From assembly GCA_039995105.1 (NCBI GenBank), contig CP146203.1:682001-746000 (forward strand): 64,000 nucleotides of DNA, in the 5' to 3' direction. This DNA is from Jonesiaceae bacterium BS-20. GTDB lineage: Bacteria; Actinomycetota; Actinomycetes; Actinomycetales; Cellulomonadaceae. Positions within the stretch are counted from its first letter, which is position 1. Every line of letters begins with the position of its first letter. Of the stretch, positions 54,401 to 61,850 are shown piece after piece. The notes beneath the pieces were generated by a model, which saw only the letters and a list, made by a program, of their open reading frames with translations, did not search any database and was not told the origin of the DNA. The position numbers and the translations under genes are program-made.

Positions 54401-54454
54401 GCGCAGGAACGTCTGCAAAAGGCTGTTGAAGCAGCGATTGATGCTCAAAACTAG
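51422..54454 (+). CDS. UPF0182 family integral membrane protein
   Basis: A 1010-residue protein with about seven N-terminal membrane helices (AITVIAVAAIIGFVLLAS, AVLFLGAFIIMGALIYV, VVMVGGPAVIGLFAGLT, and others to about residue 310). A very large extracytoplasmic domain follows (ATRTSFGLDDIDTRNYD, PRIYFSPKAPLYSIVGAP, VKATVDAYDGSISLYAW, WQNIFPTSVKPMSEIS), then an acidic Pro/Thr linker and a C-terminal coiled-coil-like segment (QDAKKAMQDSDAALKAGDF). Family role is unknown; it is near-universal in Actinobacteria (Rv3193c). The start is GTG 51422 right after GAATATCCGCC, with no strong RBS. Confidence 0.95.
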   Translation: MSFAAPPRKPAPQASSGRSGPSPIAITVIAVAAIIGFVLLASQFWTEILWFQQVGYQEVLFTEWGTRAVLFLGAFIIMGALIYVNLSIAYKQRPIYAPSTPEQATLDQYREAIEPLRKVVMVGGPAVIGLFAGLTAQAQWETAQLWLNRVAFGMKDPEFGLDYSFYVFTLPVLTFVTNFLMTAMVMAAIGAIATHYLYGGVTIGAGGRGSSASKTARVQLSVLSAVFLVLLGAKYWLDRYGMLLKDGEKFGGATYSDINAVIPAKGILAGVAILVALMFVVTAIRGNWRLPAIGVGLMIVSAVVVGAVYPAIVQRFQVLPNQQQMEAEYIQRNIDATRTSFGLDDIDTRNYDAKTTAETNALRDYAETTASIRLLDPTIVSPSFRQLQQNRGYYNFASNLAVDRYDIDGESRDTVIAVRELDLEGLADAQRNWVNDHTVYTHGYGVVAAYGNQIGVEGRPAFYEGGIPSVGALTDSSKDGYEPRIYFSPKAPLYSIVGAPEGTEERELDYPTDEGSGQVNTTFPTDEISVGPEVGSFWNKLLFALKFQAEQIVFSELVNDESQIIYNRDPAARVAKVAPYLTLDNRVYPAVVDGRVKWIVDGYTTTNSIPYSTSAALDEATATVIGTNAAGVQALLPQQVNYIRNSVKATVDAYDGSISLYAWDTEDPVLQAWQNIFPTSVKPMSEISGELMSHIRYPEDMFKVQRTLLTRYHVDTAAEFFSGQDFWRNPDDPTSARAEGAAALAQPPYYQTLQMPGQDSPAFSLSSSFIAGGSGDRNVLTGYLAVNAEAGNEAGKPHEDYGQLRLLELPRGSTIPGPGQVQNNFDSDSQIATTLGLLRNKATVVNGNLLTLPVGGGLLYVQPVYVQAQSGTQFPLLRKVLVSFGDEVQLADTLDEALDLVFGGDSGAEAGDAEVKEDDIPITEPQPGDVPPVEPGDQTPTPEPSNEPTTEPTDAPTAPGVQISLDQALQDAKKAMQDSDAALKAGDFAAYGEAQERLQKAVEAAIDAQN

Positions 54455-54501
54455 GTAGTATCCGCCAGAAATATTTGGCACTGGTTGTTTAAGCATCGTT
54501 G

Positions 54502-54536
54502 AGGTGGGCCCATGCCGGCAAGGCATGGGCCCACCT
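54502..54536 (+). terminator. 15-bp hairpin after UPF0182 gene
   Basis: AGGTGGGCCCATGCC (54502-54516) pairs with GGCATGGGCCCACCT (54522-54536), loop GGCAA, followed by TGTTGT. Confidence 0.78.
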
Positions 54537-54668
54537 TGTTGTAAGCCCAAAGCTGTCTAACAGGTGAAAGCGTGTGCAAGGAATCGCGGCGCCTGTCAAG
54601 ATAGAGGGGACTAAATTCCGTGCCGGTGGGGTGTACACCAACGGCACCACAAGGTATTGGACAAATAC

Positions 54669-55664
54669 ATGACCGACAACTCTGTCAACAGCATCAGTGA
54701 TGGCGCTCTTGATGCCATGCCCACCAAGATCCTGCGTCACGGTGCTAGCGGTGCTCAACTCGAGATTGCGGTGTGCGGTGCCACTCCGTTGACTTGGAAG
54801 GCGCCGTTCCGCGGTGAGATCGGTGACTTCATTACCGGGTTTGTTTCCCAAGCCGATTTTGAAACACAGGCCGGCATGCGGAACTCGCTGATGTTCCCAT
54901 TTGCCAACCGCCTGCGCAACGATCAGTACACCTGGGATGGTGTCACGCACCAGGTGCCCAAGCAGTGCGTTAATGACCCCGAGGTCATCCATGGTTTTGT
55001 GCGGGTCAATGACTGGGAAGTACTTGAGGCGGAGTTAGACAACCCTGCCTTTGCGGCGTTGTCCTTTGGATACACCATTCGCGCAGGCCAGTACGAGTGG
55101 TACCCGTTCGACCTTGATGTCACCGTGCGCTACGAGATCACTGCGACGGACTTCAACGTCGAGTTGACCTACACCAATGTGGGAGACGTCGACGCCCCAG
55201 CAGGAGCAGGTTGGCACCCGTACTGGCAGATCCCAGGCCACGCGACGTTTGACGACCTCGAGCTGCGTGTTCCTGGCCGTGTGCAGATCATGATGGATGA
55301 CAAACTTGTTCCACTTGCGGGCGACGCGGCCTACAAGCCGGTAGACCAGGACGTAGTGCATAACCCGCTTGCGGGGGTTGACTACGACGATGCCTGGGAC
55401 CAGCTAGTTCCAGAAAGCGACGGGATCATCCGTACCATGTTGATCGAACCGCAAACCGGTGCGGGACTTGCCGTGTGGCAAGAGCGCGGCACCGTGTTGG
55501 TTTACACCGGTGGCACGTTCCCACGGCCCCGCGGAGCGATCGCTATTGAGCCCGTTGAGTCCACAACCGACGCTTTTAACCGTCCGGACCGCGATAGTGA
55601 CGTCCGTCTTGCGCCAGGAACCACGCGCGAGTTCCGCTTTGGTGCAACCGTTTTAGATAAGTAG
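54669..55664 (+). CDS. aldose 1-epimerase-like protein
   Basis: 331 residues of the galactose mutarotase fold. It has FANRLRNDQYTWDG (substrate-side Asn/Arg), HGFVRVNDW (catalytic-region His), AGWHPYWQIPG (second His) and the C-terminal AIEPVESTTDAFN (catalytic Glu). It should speed anomer exchange of a sugar; which one is not evident. ATG 54669 chosen (GGA 8 bases upstream); TTG 54657 is an alternative. It is isolated from UPF0182 by a terminator. Confidence 0.88.
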   Translation: MTDNSVNSISDGALDAMPTKILRHGASGAQLEIAVCGATPLTWKAPFRGEIGDFITGFVSQADFETQAGMRNSLMFPFANRLRNDQYTWDGVTHQVPKQCVNDPEVIHGFVRVNDWEVLEAELDNPAFAALSFGYTIRAGQYEWYPFDLDVTVRYEITATDFNVELTYTNVGDVDAPAGAGWHPYWQIPGHATFDDLELRVPGRVQIMMDDKLVPLAGDAAYKPVDQDVVHNPLAGVDYDDAWDQLVPESDGIIRTMLIEPQTGAGLAVWQERGTVLVYTGGTFPRPRGAIAIEPVESTTDAFNRPDRDSDVRLAPGTTREFRFGATVLDK

Positions 55665-55686
55665 TCCCTACGTAAGTTTTTCCACC

Positions 55687-55736
55687 CTTGGGCGCAGTTT
55701 CGGCAAGTAAGTGCAGGTCACGGCTCTGCGCCCAAG
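55687..55736 (+). terminator. hairpin after aldose epimerase gene
   Basis: CTTGGGCGCAG (55687-55697) pairs with CTGCGCCCAAG (55726-55736) across a 28-nt loop. Position fits a terminator; the loop is long and no U-tract follows. Confidence 0.4.
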
Positions 55737-55856
55737 AGGGTTCCGGATAATTCGTCTTGCGGTAGCAAAGCGGTATTGGTGCCCGCGTATCTGGTTGGGC
55801 AAGTCAAGCACTGTTCCTAGAGTTTGGTATCACACACCCAAAAGGCACGATTCGAA

Positions 55857-55886
55857 TTGTATCTGAGCTTGTCGTCTGCCTATAGT
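55857..55886 (+). promoter_or_regulatory. promoter of the initiator tRNA array
   Basis: TTGTAT (55857-55862) and TATAGT (55881-55886) with an 18-bp spacer, ending 11 bases before the first tRNA. Transcription would start close to the mature 5' end. Confidence 0.65.
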
Positions 55887-55897
55887 AGTAGAGCCGA

Positions 55898-55971
55898 CGC
55901 GGGGTGGAGCAGTTCGGTAGCTCGCCGGGCTCATAACCCGGAGGTCGCAGGTTCAAATCCTGTCCCCGCTA
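55898..55971 (+). tRNA. tRNA-fMet (CAT), copy 1
   Basis: Initiator tRNA: anticodon CAT in GGGCTCATAACCC, the three G-C pairs in the anticodon stem, an unpaired C1 against T72 in the acceptor, and TTCAAATCC T-loop. CTA, not CCA, follows base 73, so CCA must be added by enzyme. Identical to the next two copies. Confidence 0.97.
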
Positions 55972-56041
55972 CTAAGGAAGATTATTCTTACGATCTTTCG
56001 GCTTGCAAGTAGTTTATTGCAGGTTAACAAGGTAAGAACGG

Positions 56042-56115
56042 CGCGGGGTGGAGCAGTTCGGTAGCTCGCCGGGCTCATAACCCGGAGGTCGCAGGTTCAA
56101 ATCCTGTCCCCGCTA
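56042..56115 (+). tRNA. tRNA-fMet (CAT), copy 2
   Basis: Identical in all 74 bases to copy 1, again without encoded CCA (CTA follows). It lies 70 bases after copy 1 and is probably processed from the same transcript. Confidence 0.97.
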
Positions 56116-56185
56116 CTAAGGAAGATTATTCTTACGATCTTTCGGCTTGCAAGTAGTTTATTGCAGGTTAACAAGGTAAGAACGG

Positions 56186-56259
56186 CGCGGGGTGGAGCAG
56201 TTCGGTAGCTCGCCGGGCTCATAACCCGGAGGTCGCAGGTTCAAATCCTGTCCCCGCTA
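56186..56259 (+). tRNA. tRNA-fMet (CAT), copy 3
   Basis: Identical to copies 1 and 2 in the mature part, but followed by an encoded CCA (56260-56262) and then the terminator, so it may be the ancestral gene. Confidence 0.97.
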
Positions 56260-56265
56260 CCAAGT

Positions 56266-56297
56266 AAGGCCCGGAAATCGAAAGATTTCCGGGCCTT
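56266..56297 (+). terminator. terminator of tRNA-fMet array
   Basis: AAGGCCCGGAAATC (56266-56279) pairs with GATTTCCGGGCCTT (56284-56297) around a GAAA tetraloop, only a few bases after the third tRNA; TAG follows. Confidence 0.88.
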
Positions 56298-56325
56298 TAG
56301 CGTTTGCTAAACGTCTTACTGGAGG

Positions 56326-56868
56326 CTAGTTGGCCTCTGGAAATAGTTCCTCGTAGTGTTCCACGAGCCCCGCAAACCCATAGTCCATTGCGCGCATGCC
56401 AACGACTCGTTCACGGCTGACACCGCCCTGCTCGGTGGCTAGTCTTGCCAAGCAAATATGCCAACCGGCGGCATTCATGATGGCTTCGGTGTGACTATTC
56501 ACGGTTTGGTGCAACTCAAGAACCGTGCCGTCATGGTCGGGGTGAATATTCCAGGTGAGCTGCTCGGGGCCCCATTGGTGGATGAGCTGCCGGTAGGCCC
56601 CAACTGAGAGCACCTCGGCATCGGTGGCCGTATCCTCGGGTGTCTCCCGGCAAGTTGCGGGCCCAGGCGTGGTGAGCGGCCTGTTCGGAACGATCGGAGA
56701 CCAGTGGGCAAGGTACTCGGGCTCGGTGATCATTTGCCACAGCGTGTGAGGTGAGTGCGGCATCGGGCGACGCAACGACAGGACCCAGGGGGCTTGATCG
56801 CGGTTGAGCGTTGCAGCAAGTGGAATTGCGACTTGTGCTGAGATAACGGCGTCTGTTGCGGTGGGCAT
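56326..56868 (-). CDS. SRPBCC (START/AHA1-like) domain protein
   Basis: A 180-residue helix-grip protein. It has the opening strand WVLSLRRPMPHSPHTLWQMITEPEYLAHW (in part: SPHTLWQMITEPEYLAHW), then WGPEQLTWNIHPDHDGT and LELHQTVNSHTEAIMNAAGWHICL (in part: ELHQTVNSHTEAIM), the pattern of SRPBCC/AHSA1 family proteins with a hydrophobic ligand pocket. Ligand unknown. ATG 56868 begins it; the next gene, a universal stress protein, lies beyond a hairpin on the same strand. Confidence 0.85.
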   Translation of the reverse strand: MPTATDAVISAQVAIPLAATLNRDQAPWVLSLRRPMPHSPHTLWQMITEPEYLAHWSPIVPNRPLTTPGPATCRETPEDTATDAEVLSVGAYRQLIHQWGPEQLTWNIHPDHDGTVLELHQTVNSHTEAIMNAAGWHICLARLATEQGGVSRERVVGMRAMDYGFAGLVEHYEELFPEAN

Positions 56869-57011
56869 TTCTGGTCCTTCCCTCGAGATGCGTGCATTAG
56901 GGAGTGGGGGTGACCTCGTTGTCTGGCAGCGGTGTACCCGTTACCCAATACCAGCCTACCGCCGCCCAAGCGGCCTTGCCCGACGGTCAAGGCACTGTCT
57001 GGGAATGACTC

Positions 57012-57054
57012 GGCCCCGTCAATTTAGCTCGGTGTGGGCTTAATTGACGGGGCC
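57012..57054 (-). terminator. hairpin downstream of universal stress protein gene
   Basis: GGCCCCGTCAATT (57012-57024) pairs with AATTGACGGGGCC (57042-57054). It lies 15 bases past the minus-strand stop at 57069; TTT follows only on the plus side. Confidence 0.6.
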
Positions 57055-57068
57055 TTTGGCTCTAAGCC

Positions 57069-57449
57069 TTATGGAGCTGAATCAGACTTGACTACGAGGA
57101 CCGGCGCACTGGAATCTAACAGCACGCGCTGGGTGGTGCTTCCCATGAGGAACTTTCCTACCGGTGTGCGCTTGCGTGACCCAAGCACGATCAACTCCGC
57201 CTGGACGCGGTCAGAGTGATCCAAAATGGCATCGGCAACGTCTATGCTGCTCGAGCGGAACGCAATCTCAACCTCTTGGCCGTGCTTAGCAATCAGCGCT
57301 GAAAGCGCGGATGGAACGGGGGCATCATCGGGCTGAGGGGTAAGGACCAAAGTCGTCAGTCCGACATTGCGGCGCTGGGCTTCTTCAACGGCGGCCTCAA
57401 ACGCGGCCGAGCCTTGGGGTGAATCATTGTATGCGACTAGAACTGTCAC
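57069..57449 (-). CDS. universal stress protein (UspA family)
   Basis: A 126-aa single-domain Usp. It starts VTVLVAYNDSPQGSAAFEAA and has the ATP-binding pattern G-x2-G-x9-G-S as LGSRKRTPVGKFLMGSTTQRV (in part: GKFLMGSTTQRVLL), ending APVLVVK. GTG 57449 has AAGGA 7 bases upstream and is preferred to TTG 57464. Usp proteins bind ATP or act in stress survival; partner unknown. Confidence 0.9.
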   Translation of the reverse strand: MTVLVAYNDSPQGSAAFEAAVEEAQRRNVGLTTLVLTPQPDDAPVPSALSALIAKHGQEVEIAFRSSSIDVADAILDHSDRVQAELIVLGSRKRTPVGKFLMGSTTQRVLLDSSAPVLVVKSDSAP

Positions 57450-57501
57450 GTTGGTTCCTTCCAAAGTAGGGACAAATGCAGGTAATAAGGACTACGGTGT
57501 G

Positions 57502-59205
57502 CTAATTAATTACGGGTCTGTTGCTCATATTGTCCATGAGTAAAGCGCTATCTTCCTGGGACCATCCGTCCGGCGCGGTCAAAGCCGCGAGAGCGTCGGT
57601 GTATTCCAGGTGGTAAGCATGGCCGTGACCTGAAGGAACGTTGCCAGAGACAAACATATCAAAGGTTACTTGCCAGAATGTGACACTGGGCAACCAGACC
57701 ATGTTGACGCGTCGGTCTACACCTGCAGGTTCGTTGAGCCAATCCGGTGCGGTGAAGATGAGGTCCGGTGACCACCAAATAACGCCATCTGAGGCGTGCT
57801 GGAGGTACGCAACTCGAGGGGCCTGCCAATTCTCGGTGTTTTCAACCAAGTTGGAAGCTGCGTTCGGTTCTGCGCTGAATCGAACGCGGTGACCGCCGTC
57901 GAATACCGGGGCAATCTCAAGTGAGCCCGGGTCGCGGTGTTCGGTGAAGTATTGCCAGTTAGGCGTGAAGCTGGGCGTCCCTACGAACAGTGCGCCGTCG
58001 GTGCGTTCGGTCATGTCTTGTAGTCCGCTAAAGGCCCCTTGCATGCCGTAGGAACCCAGTGAGAGTCCATATACGTACAGCTCGGGGCGCGAATCCTCGG
58101 GCTTTTCCAGCCATGCCTCGTAGACCGCCTCAAACAAGGCCCGTCCAGCTGCTGGGGGAGTGGACCGGTCGGACAAGAAGCTGACCCAGCTAGGTAGGTA
58201 GGAGTACTGCATGGTTGCTATTGCGGTGTCCCCGGCATGCATGAGCTCAAACGTTGCCGTGAAGGAGGGGTCAATCCAACCGGTTCCGGTTGCGGTTGCG
58301 ACCATGAGTACGCTGCGATCCCACGCATTGGTGCGGTCTAGCTCGGCAACGACCTGCTTGGCGGTCTTGTGCAGCGATTCGTCTTCGCTCAGGCCCGCAT
58401 ACACGCGGATAGGGGTCTTGGGTTCGACGCCGTTAAGGGCCGGTGCCTGATCCGCAAACTCTTGGATTTCTTCGAGGCTTGGGTTGTCCGTGACAAAGGT
58501 GCGGCCCTGAAACCCTAAGCTGTCCCAGTGGGACAGCGATTGCGGGGAACCGGAGCGTTCAGGCAGTTGAGGTTGCTCGCGGTTTTCGGGGTAGCCCTTG
58601 TCCGATGCCTCATACAGGTTATTCAAGACGTTTGCGGTGCCCTGCACGAGCGTGCCGTTAATGAGCGTGACCAGAACCCAGGAAACAATAATGATTGCAG
58701 CCAAGATCGCGGCTCGCCGGGGGATCCAACGGTCCAGTTTCTGGGTGACCCAAAGGGTCAGGGTACGGATTGAGCGCCCCAGCGCCAACAAGCCGACAGC
58801 GATCAAGATGCCCAAGACTAGCTGGGAAAAAACCCGTGCCGGCCCGTCGGCCTCCATCCCAAACAGCAGCCGCAATTCGGTCTGCCACTGTGCACCCAAA
58901 ATAGTGAACAGTGGGATTGCAATCAGTGTGACCCCGGCAAAAATCCGCCATAAGATGCGGGTGACTTTGGCGGACCAGGGACAGGTGAAGCCTAGCCACC
59001 TCACGGTAGCTCCAAGCAACGCTCCCATTGCGTAGCCCGCTACCATTGATAATCCAGAAAGAAGACCTTGAAAGAACCATTCTCGCGGGATGAGCGAAGG
59101 TGCCATCGAAGCGCACAGGAACGTCAAAGTTAGCACTAGGCCCGTTGGAGAAAGACCGGCGCCGTACTCCTTCAAACGAGCAAGGACCCTCATGGATAAA
59201 TTCAC
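57502..59205 (-). CDS. membrane alpha/beta-hydrolase (Abhydrolase_9 type)
   Basis: About 567 residues. An N-terminal four- to five-helix membrane domain (GLVLTLTFLCASMAPSLIP, LLSGLSMVAGYAMGALLG, LILWRIFAG..., VLGILIAVGLLALG, AAILAAIIIVSWVLVTLI; shown in part) corresponds to Abhydrolase_9_N. The alpha/beta-hydrolase part follows, with nucleophile elbow VYGLSLGSYG and GTPSFTPN and a terminal GHGHAYH (putative His). The family is actinobacterial; lipase or esterase activity is inferred. The start is uncertain: GTG 59205 with AAGAG just upstream, GTG 59226 or ATG 59193. The frame extends to 59337. Confidence 0.87.
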   Translation of the reverse strand: MNLSMRVLARLKEYGAGLSPTGLVLTLTFLCASMAPSLIPREWFFQGLLSGLSMVAGYAMGALLGATVRWLGFTCPWSAKVTRILWRIFAGVTLIAIPLFTILGAQWQTELRLLFGMEADGPARVFSQLVLGILIAVGLLALGRSIRTLTLWVTQKLDRWIPRRAAILAAIIIVSWVLVTLINGTLVQGTANVLNNLYEASDKGYPENREQPQLPERSGSPQSLSHWDSLGFQGRTFVTDNPSLEEIQEFADQAPALNGVEPKTPIRVYAGLSEDESLHKTAKQVVAELDRTNAWDRSVLMVATATGTGWIDPSFTATFELMHAGDTAIATMQYSYLPSWVSFLSDRSTPPAAGRALFEAVYEAWLEKPEDSRPELYVYGLSLGSYGMQGAFSGLQDMTERTDGALFVGTPSFTPNWQYFTEHRDPGSLEIAPVFDGGHRVRFSAEPNAASNLVENTENWQAPRVAYLQHASDGVIWWSPDLIFTAPDWLNEPAGVDRRVNMVWLPSVTFWQVTFDMFVSGNVPSGHGHAYHLEYTDALAALTAPDGWSQEDSALLMDNMSNRPVIN

Positions 59206-59518
59206 GATGCTCTTAGAAGTGGTCACCCACCCATGGTATCGAACAACAGTGCCGCTCAGTGCTTTGGTCCGAAAATTGCGTATTGTCGAGACAGTCGCCA
59301 AAACACTGGACCAGCAGGACCGCTCGGCTGCCAGCATTCCGCGCGGTGGTGGCGGTTGTTTGCCAACGGCGGTGTCCTGCGCTTGCGGAGCCGCCAGACT
59401 ACAACGGGGCCAGCGGCAACAGGTGTGCTTCGCAGGGTGTAGATGAACGAGAAGTTGCGGGACCGAAGATGTCCCCGGCCCCGCAACCCCCGATTTTGCC
59501 TAGTGCTTGAACCCGTAC
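59206..59518. other. intergenic region between hydrolase and fumC
   Basis: About 310 bases with no supported gene. It holds the upstream region of the minus-strand hydrolase and a hairpin past fumC. Confidence 0.5.
59454..59487 (-). terminator. hairpin downstream of fumC
   Basis: GTTGCGGG (59454-59461) pairs with CCCGCAAC (59480-59487), extended by CCG/CGG with one A/C mismatch. It is 32 bases past the fumC stop on the minus strand. Confidence 0.55.
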
Positions 59519-60940
59519 TTACGCCTGTGCGGGACGGGTCATCGACAGAACATCAAGGTGAGAATCCAACTGTTCGAGCGTGACCTCGTTGCGATCGACA
59601 AACCCAAGGGCAATCACGGCCTCACGCACAGTCACACCCTGAGTAACCGAGTACTTGGCAACCTTGGCGGCGGCCTCATAACCGATTACTCGATTCAGTG
59701 GAGTAACGATTGAAGGTGACGATTCCGCCAGTGCACGTGCTCGTTCCACATTCGCGGCAATACCAGTGATGGTCTTATCCGCTAGAACCCGAGAAGCGTT
59801 TGCCAGGAGGCGAATAGATTCCAGCACTCCCTGCGCCATCACTGGGATCTGCACGTTGAGTTCGAAGGAGCCGGTTGCACCTGCCCAGGCCACGGTTGCA
59901 TCGTTACCGATCACGCGGGACGTGACCATGAGGACCGCCTCTGGAACTACTGGGTTGACCTTACCCGGCATGATCGAGGAGCCCGGCTGTAGATCTGGAA
60001 TAAAGATCTCACCCAGACCGGTGTTGGGACCGGATCCCATCCAACGGATGTCGTTGCAAATCTTGGTCAGGCTCACCGCGATGGTGCGCAGCGCGCCGGA
60101 AAGTTCGACCAAGCCGTCGCGACTGGACTGTGCTTCGAAGTGATCCCGAGCTTGGCGCAGTGGCAGGTTTGTGTCCGCAACGAGCAATGCAATGACTCGC
60201 TCGGAGAACCCTGCCGGGGTATTAATGCCGGTTCCTACAGCGGTGCCGCCCAGCGGAACCTCGGCTGCTCGCGGTAGCGCTGCTTCGAGGCGTTCGATCC
60301 CATAATTCATTGCGGCTGCGTAGCCACCGAACTCTTGACCGAGCGTAACCGGGGTGGCATCCATGAGGTGGGTGCGGCCGGCTTTGACGACGGTTGCGAA
60401 CTCGGTGGCCTTTGCGGCTAACGAATCAGCTAGGTGAGTCAGCGCTGGGATAAGATCACGCACTACACCCGCGGTCGCGGCCAGGTGAGCTGACGTTGGG
60501 AATACGTCATTAGAGGATTGCGACGCATTGACATGATCATTGGGGTGAACGGGAGCCCCAAGTTCAGTGCTGGCAAGGTTTGCCAACACTTCATTCATGT
60601 TCATGTTTGAAGAGGTTCCAGAACCCGTCTGGTACACGTCAATGGGGAAGTGCTCGCCGTAACCGCCACCAGCAACCAAGTCGGCGGCGTGCACAATTGC
60701 TTGCGCAATGTCTGCGGGCAGCACTCCGAGTTCCTGGTTGGCAAGCGCAGCGGCTTTCTTGATCCGGGCAAGTGCCTCAATGTGAGAGGGCTCGAGCGGG
60801 GTCCCGGAGATTGGGAAGTTTTCAACGGCACGTTGGGTTTGTGCGCCGTACAGAGCGGAAACCGGGACGAGAACTTCGCCCATGGTGTCATGCTCAACAC
60901 GAAAACCGGAGGAATCGAAAGTATCAGGTTGTGAACTCAA
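59519..60940 (-). CDS. fumC: class II fumarate hydratase
   Basis: TCA-cycle enzyme hydrating fumarate to malate. 473 aa with [16 protein letters not shown] (in part), the [14 protein letters not shown] loop, [19 protein letters not shown] (in part: [11 protein letters not shown]), and the superfamily signature [11 protein letters not shown]. All catalytic His/Ser/Lys segments are present. ATG 60940 fits the family start. It follows the carbonic anhydrase gene by 41 bases on the same strand, so the two probably form an operon. Confidence 0.97.
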   Translation of the reverse strand: MSSQPDTFDSSGFRVEHDTMGEVLVPVSALYGAQTQRAVENFPISGTPLEPSHIEALARIKKAAALANQELGVLPADIAQAIVHAADLVAGGGYGEHFPIDVYQTGSGTSSNMNMNEVLANLASTELGAPVHPNDHVNASQSSNDVFPTSAHLAATAGVVRDLIPALTHLADSLAAKATEFATVVKAGRTHLMDATPVTLGQEFGGYAAAMNYGIERLEAALPRAAEVPLGGTAVGTGINTPAGFSERVIALLVADTNLPLRQARDHFEAQSSRDGLVELSGALRTIAVSLTKICNDIRWMGSGPNTGLGEIFIPDLQPGSSIMPGKVNPVVPEAVLMVTSRVIGNDATVAWAGATGSFELNVQIPVMAQGVLESIRLLANASRVLADKTITGIAANVERARALAESSPSIVTPLNRVIGYEAAAKVAKYSVTQGVTVREAVIALGFVDRNEVTLEQLDSHLDVLSMTRPAQA

Positions 60941-60981
60941 AATAATCCTGCCTCAACGAAGAAATAAATCTGATCTTCGAG

Positions 60982-61614
60982 CTACACGTCTATGTTGCCG
61001 ATTGAACTGATCAGATGGGCTTGGCCGTCCTCAAGGTCGTATTCCAAGCCAATAATTGCGCACCGTCCCTCTGAAACCGCCGCGGCAATGAGTGCGGAGT
61101 ACGAGTGGATCATCGAAACGGTGTGTTTTACATGCGCGGTACGCAACGTGTTCTCATCAAAGGTATCAATTGATCCGGGCTGAGCGGTCAACGAGACGAT
61201 TGACGGGATGATTTTGTCCGTCACAGCGCGGACAAATCCGGTGGGCTGAACGCCCGTTGCAAGTGCTTGAGCTGTTGCATGGATTGCACCGCACTTGTCA
61301 TGGCCCAAGATCACGATCAGGGGAGTCTTGAGGATTTCTACCGCATACTCAATTGAACCAATGACGGTGGTATCCACAACGTGTCCAGCGGTACGTACTA
61401 CAAACAGGTCGCCCAAACCCTGATCAAAGATGATCTCAGCGGCCACACGCGAGTCGGAACAACCAAAGAACGTTGCTACCGGGCTTTGCGCTACTTTGAG
61501 TTCCTCACGGCGGTCAAAACCTTGTGACGGGTGCTCCATGGCGTTGTTTACAAATCGGCTGTTGCCTGCCTTGAGGTGTGCGTACGCTTGGGCTGGGGTG
61601 AGTGTAGTTGGCAT
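60982..61614 (-). CDS. beta-class carbonic anhydrase
   Basis: Zinc enzyme converting CO2 and bicarbonate. 210 aa. The ligands are in FFGCSDSRVAAEIIFDQGLGDLF (Cys, Asp-Arg dyad; in part CSDSR) and ILGHDKCGAI (His, Cys), with VVRTAGHVV between. ATG 61614. Two direct repeats lie upstream and could regulate it. It leads into fumC, perhaps supplying bicarbonate for anaplerosis. Confidence 0.95.
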   Translation of the reverse strand: MPTTLTPAQAYAHLKAGNSRFVNNAMEHPSQGFDRREELKVAQSPVATFFGCSDSRVAAEIIFDQGLGDLFVVRTAGHVVDTTVIGSIEYAVEILKTPLIVILGHDKCGAIHATAQALATGVQPTGFVRAVTDKIIPSIVSLTAQPGSIDTFDENTLRTAHVKHTVSMIHSYSALIAAAVSEGRCAIIGLEYDLEDGQAHLISSIGNIDV

Positions 61615-61665
61615 GACGTCCTTGCCTTATTGGGCACACCTAATACTGAGGTGTGTTTGTGACGG

Positions 61666-61699
61666 CCGGAAAGTTCGGAGGAGTTTTCCGGAAAGTTCG
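61666..61699. repeat. direct repeats CCGGAAAGTTCG, 22 bp apart
   Basis: Identical 12-mers at 61666-61677 and 61688-61699, offset by two helical turns. They sit 50-85 bases upstream of the carbonic anhydrase start, where an activator or repressor would bind. Confidence 0.6.
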
Positions 61700-61850
61700 A
61701 GGTGAACCGCCCTTAAACTTCAAGGACGGTCGCCTCGGGATTGCGTCTTCGAAGCCCGTTCGCTGCGATTCCCGCTACCGGTCAGATCAAATTGTCACGT
61801 GTTGGGTAAGGCAACTTGTTCGCTGAGCGGCAACGAAAACATCACGTTGA

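Larger units (their letters stand above)
55898..56262 (+). repeat. 144-bp tandem array of three initiator tRNA genes
   Basis: The tRNA starts at 55898, 56042 and 56186 are exactly 144 bases apart. Copies 1 and 2 share an identical 70-bp spacer (CTAAGGAAGATTATTC...); copy 3 ends with CCA and a terminator instead. This points to recent unequal crossing-over. Confidence 0.95.
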
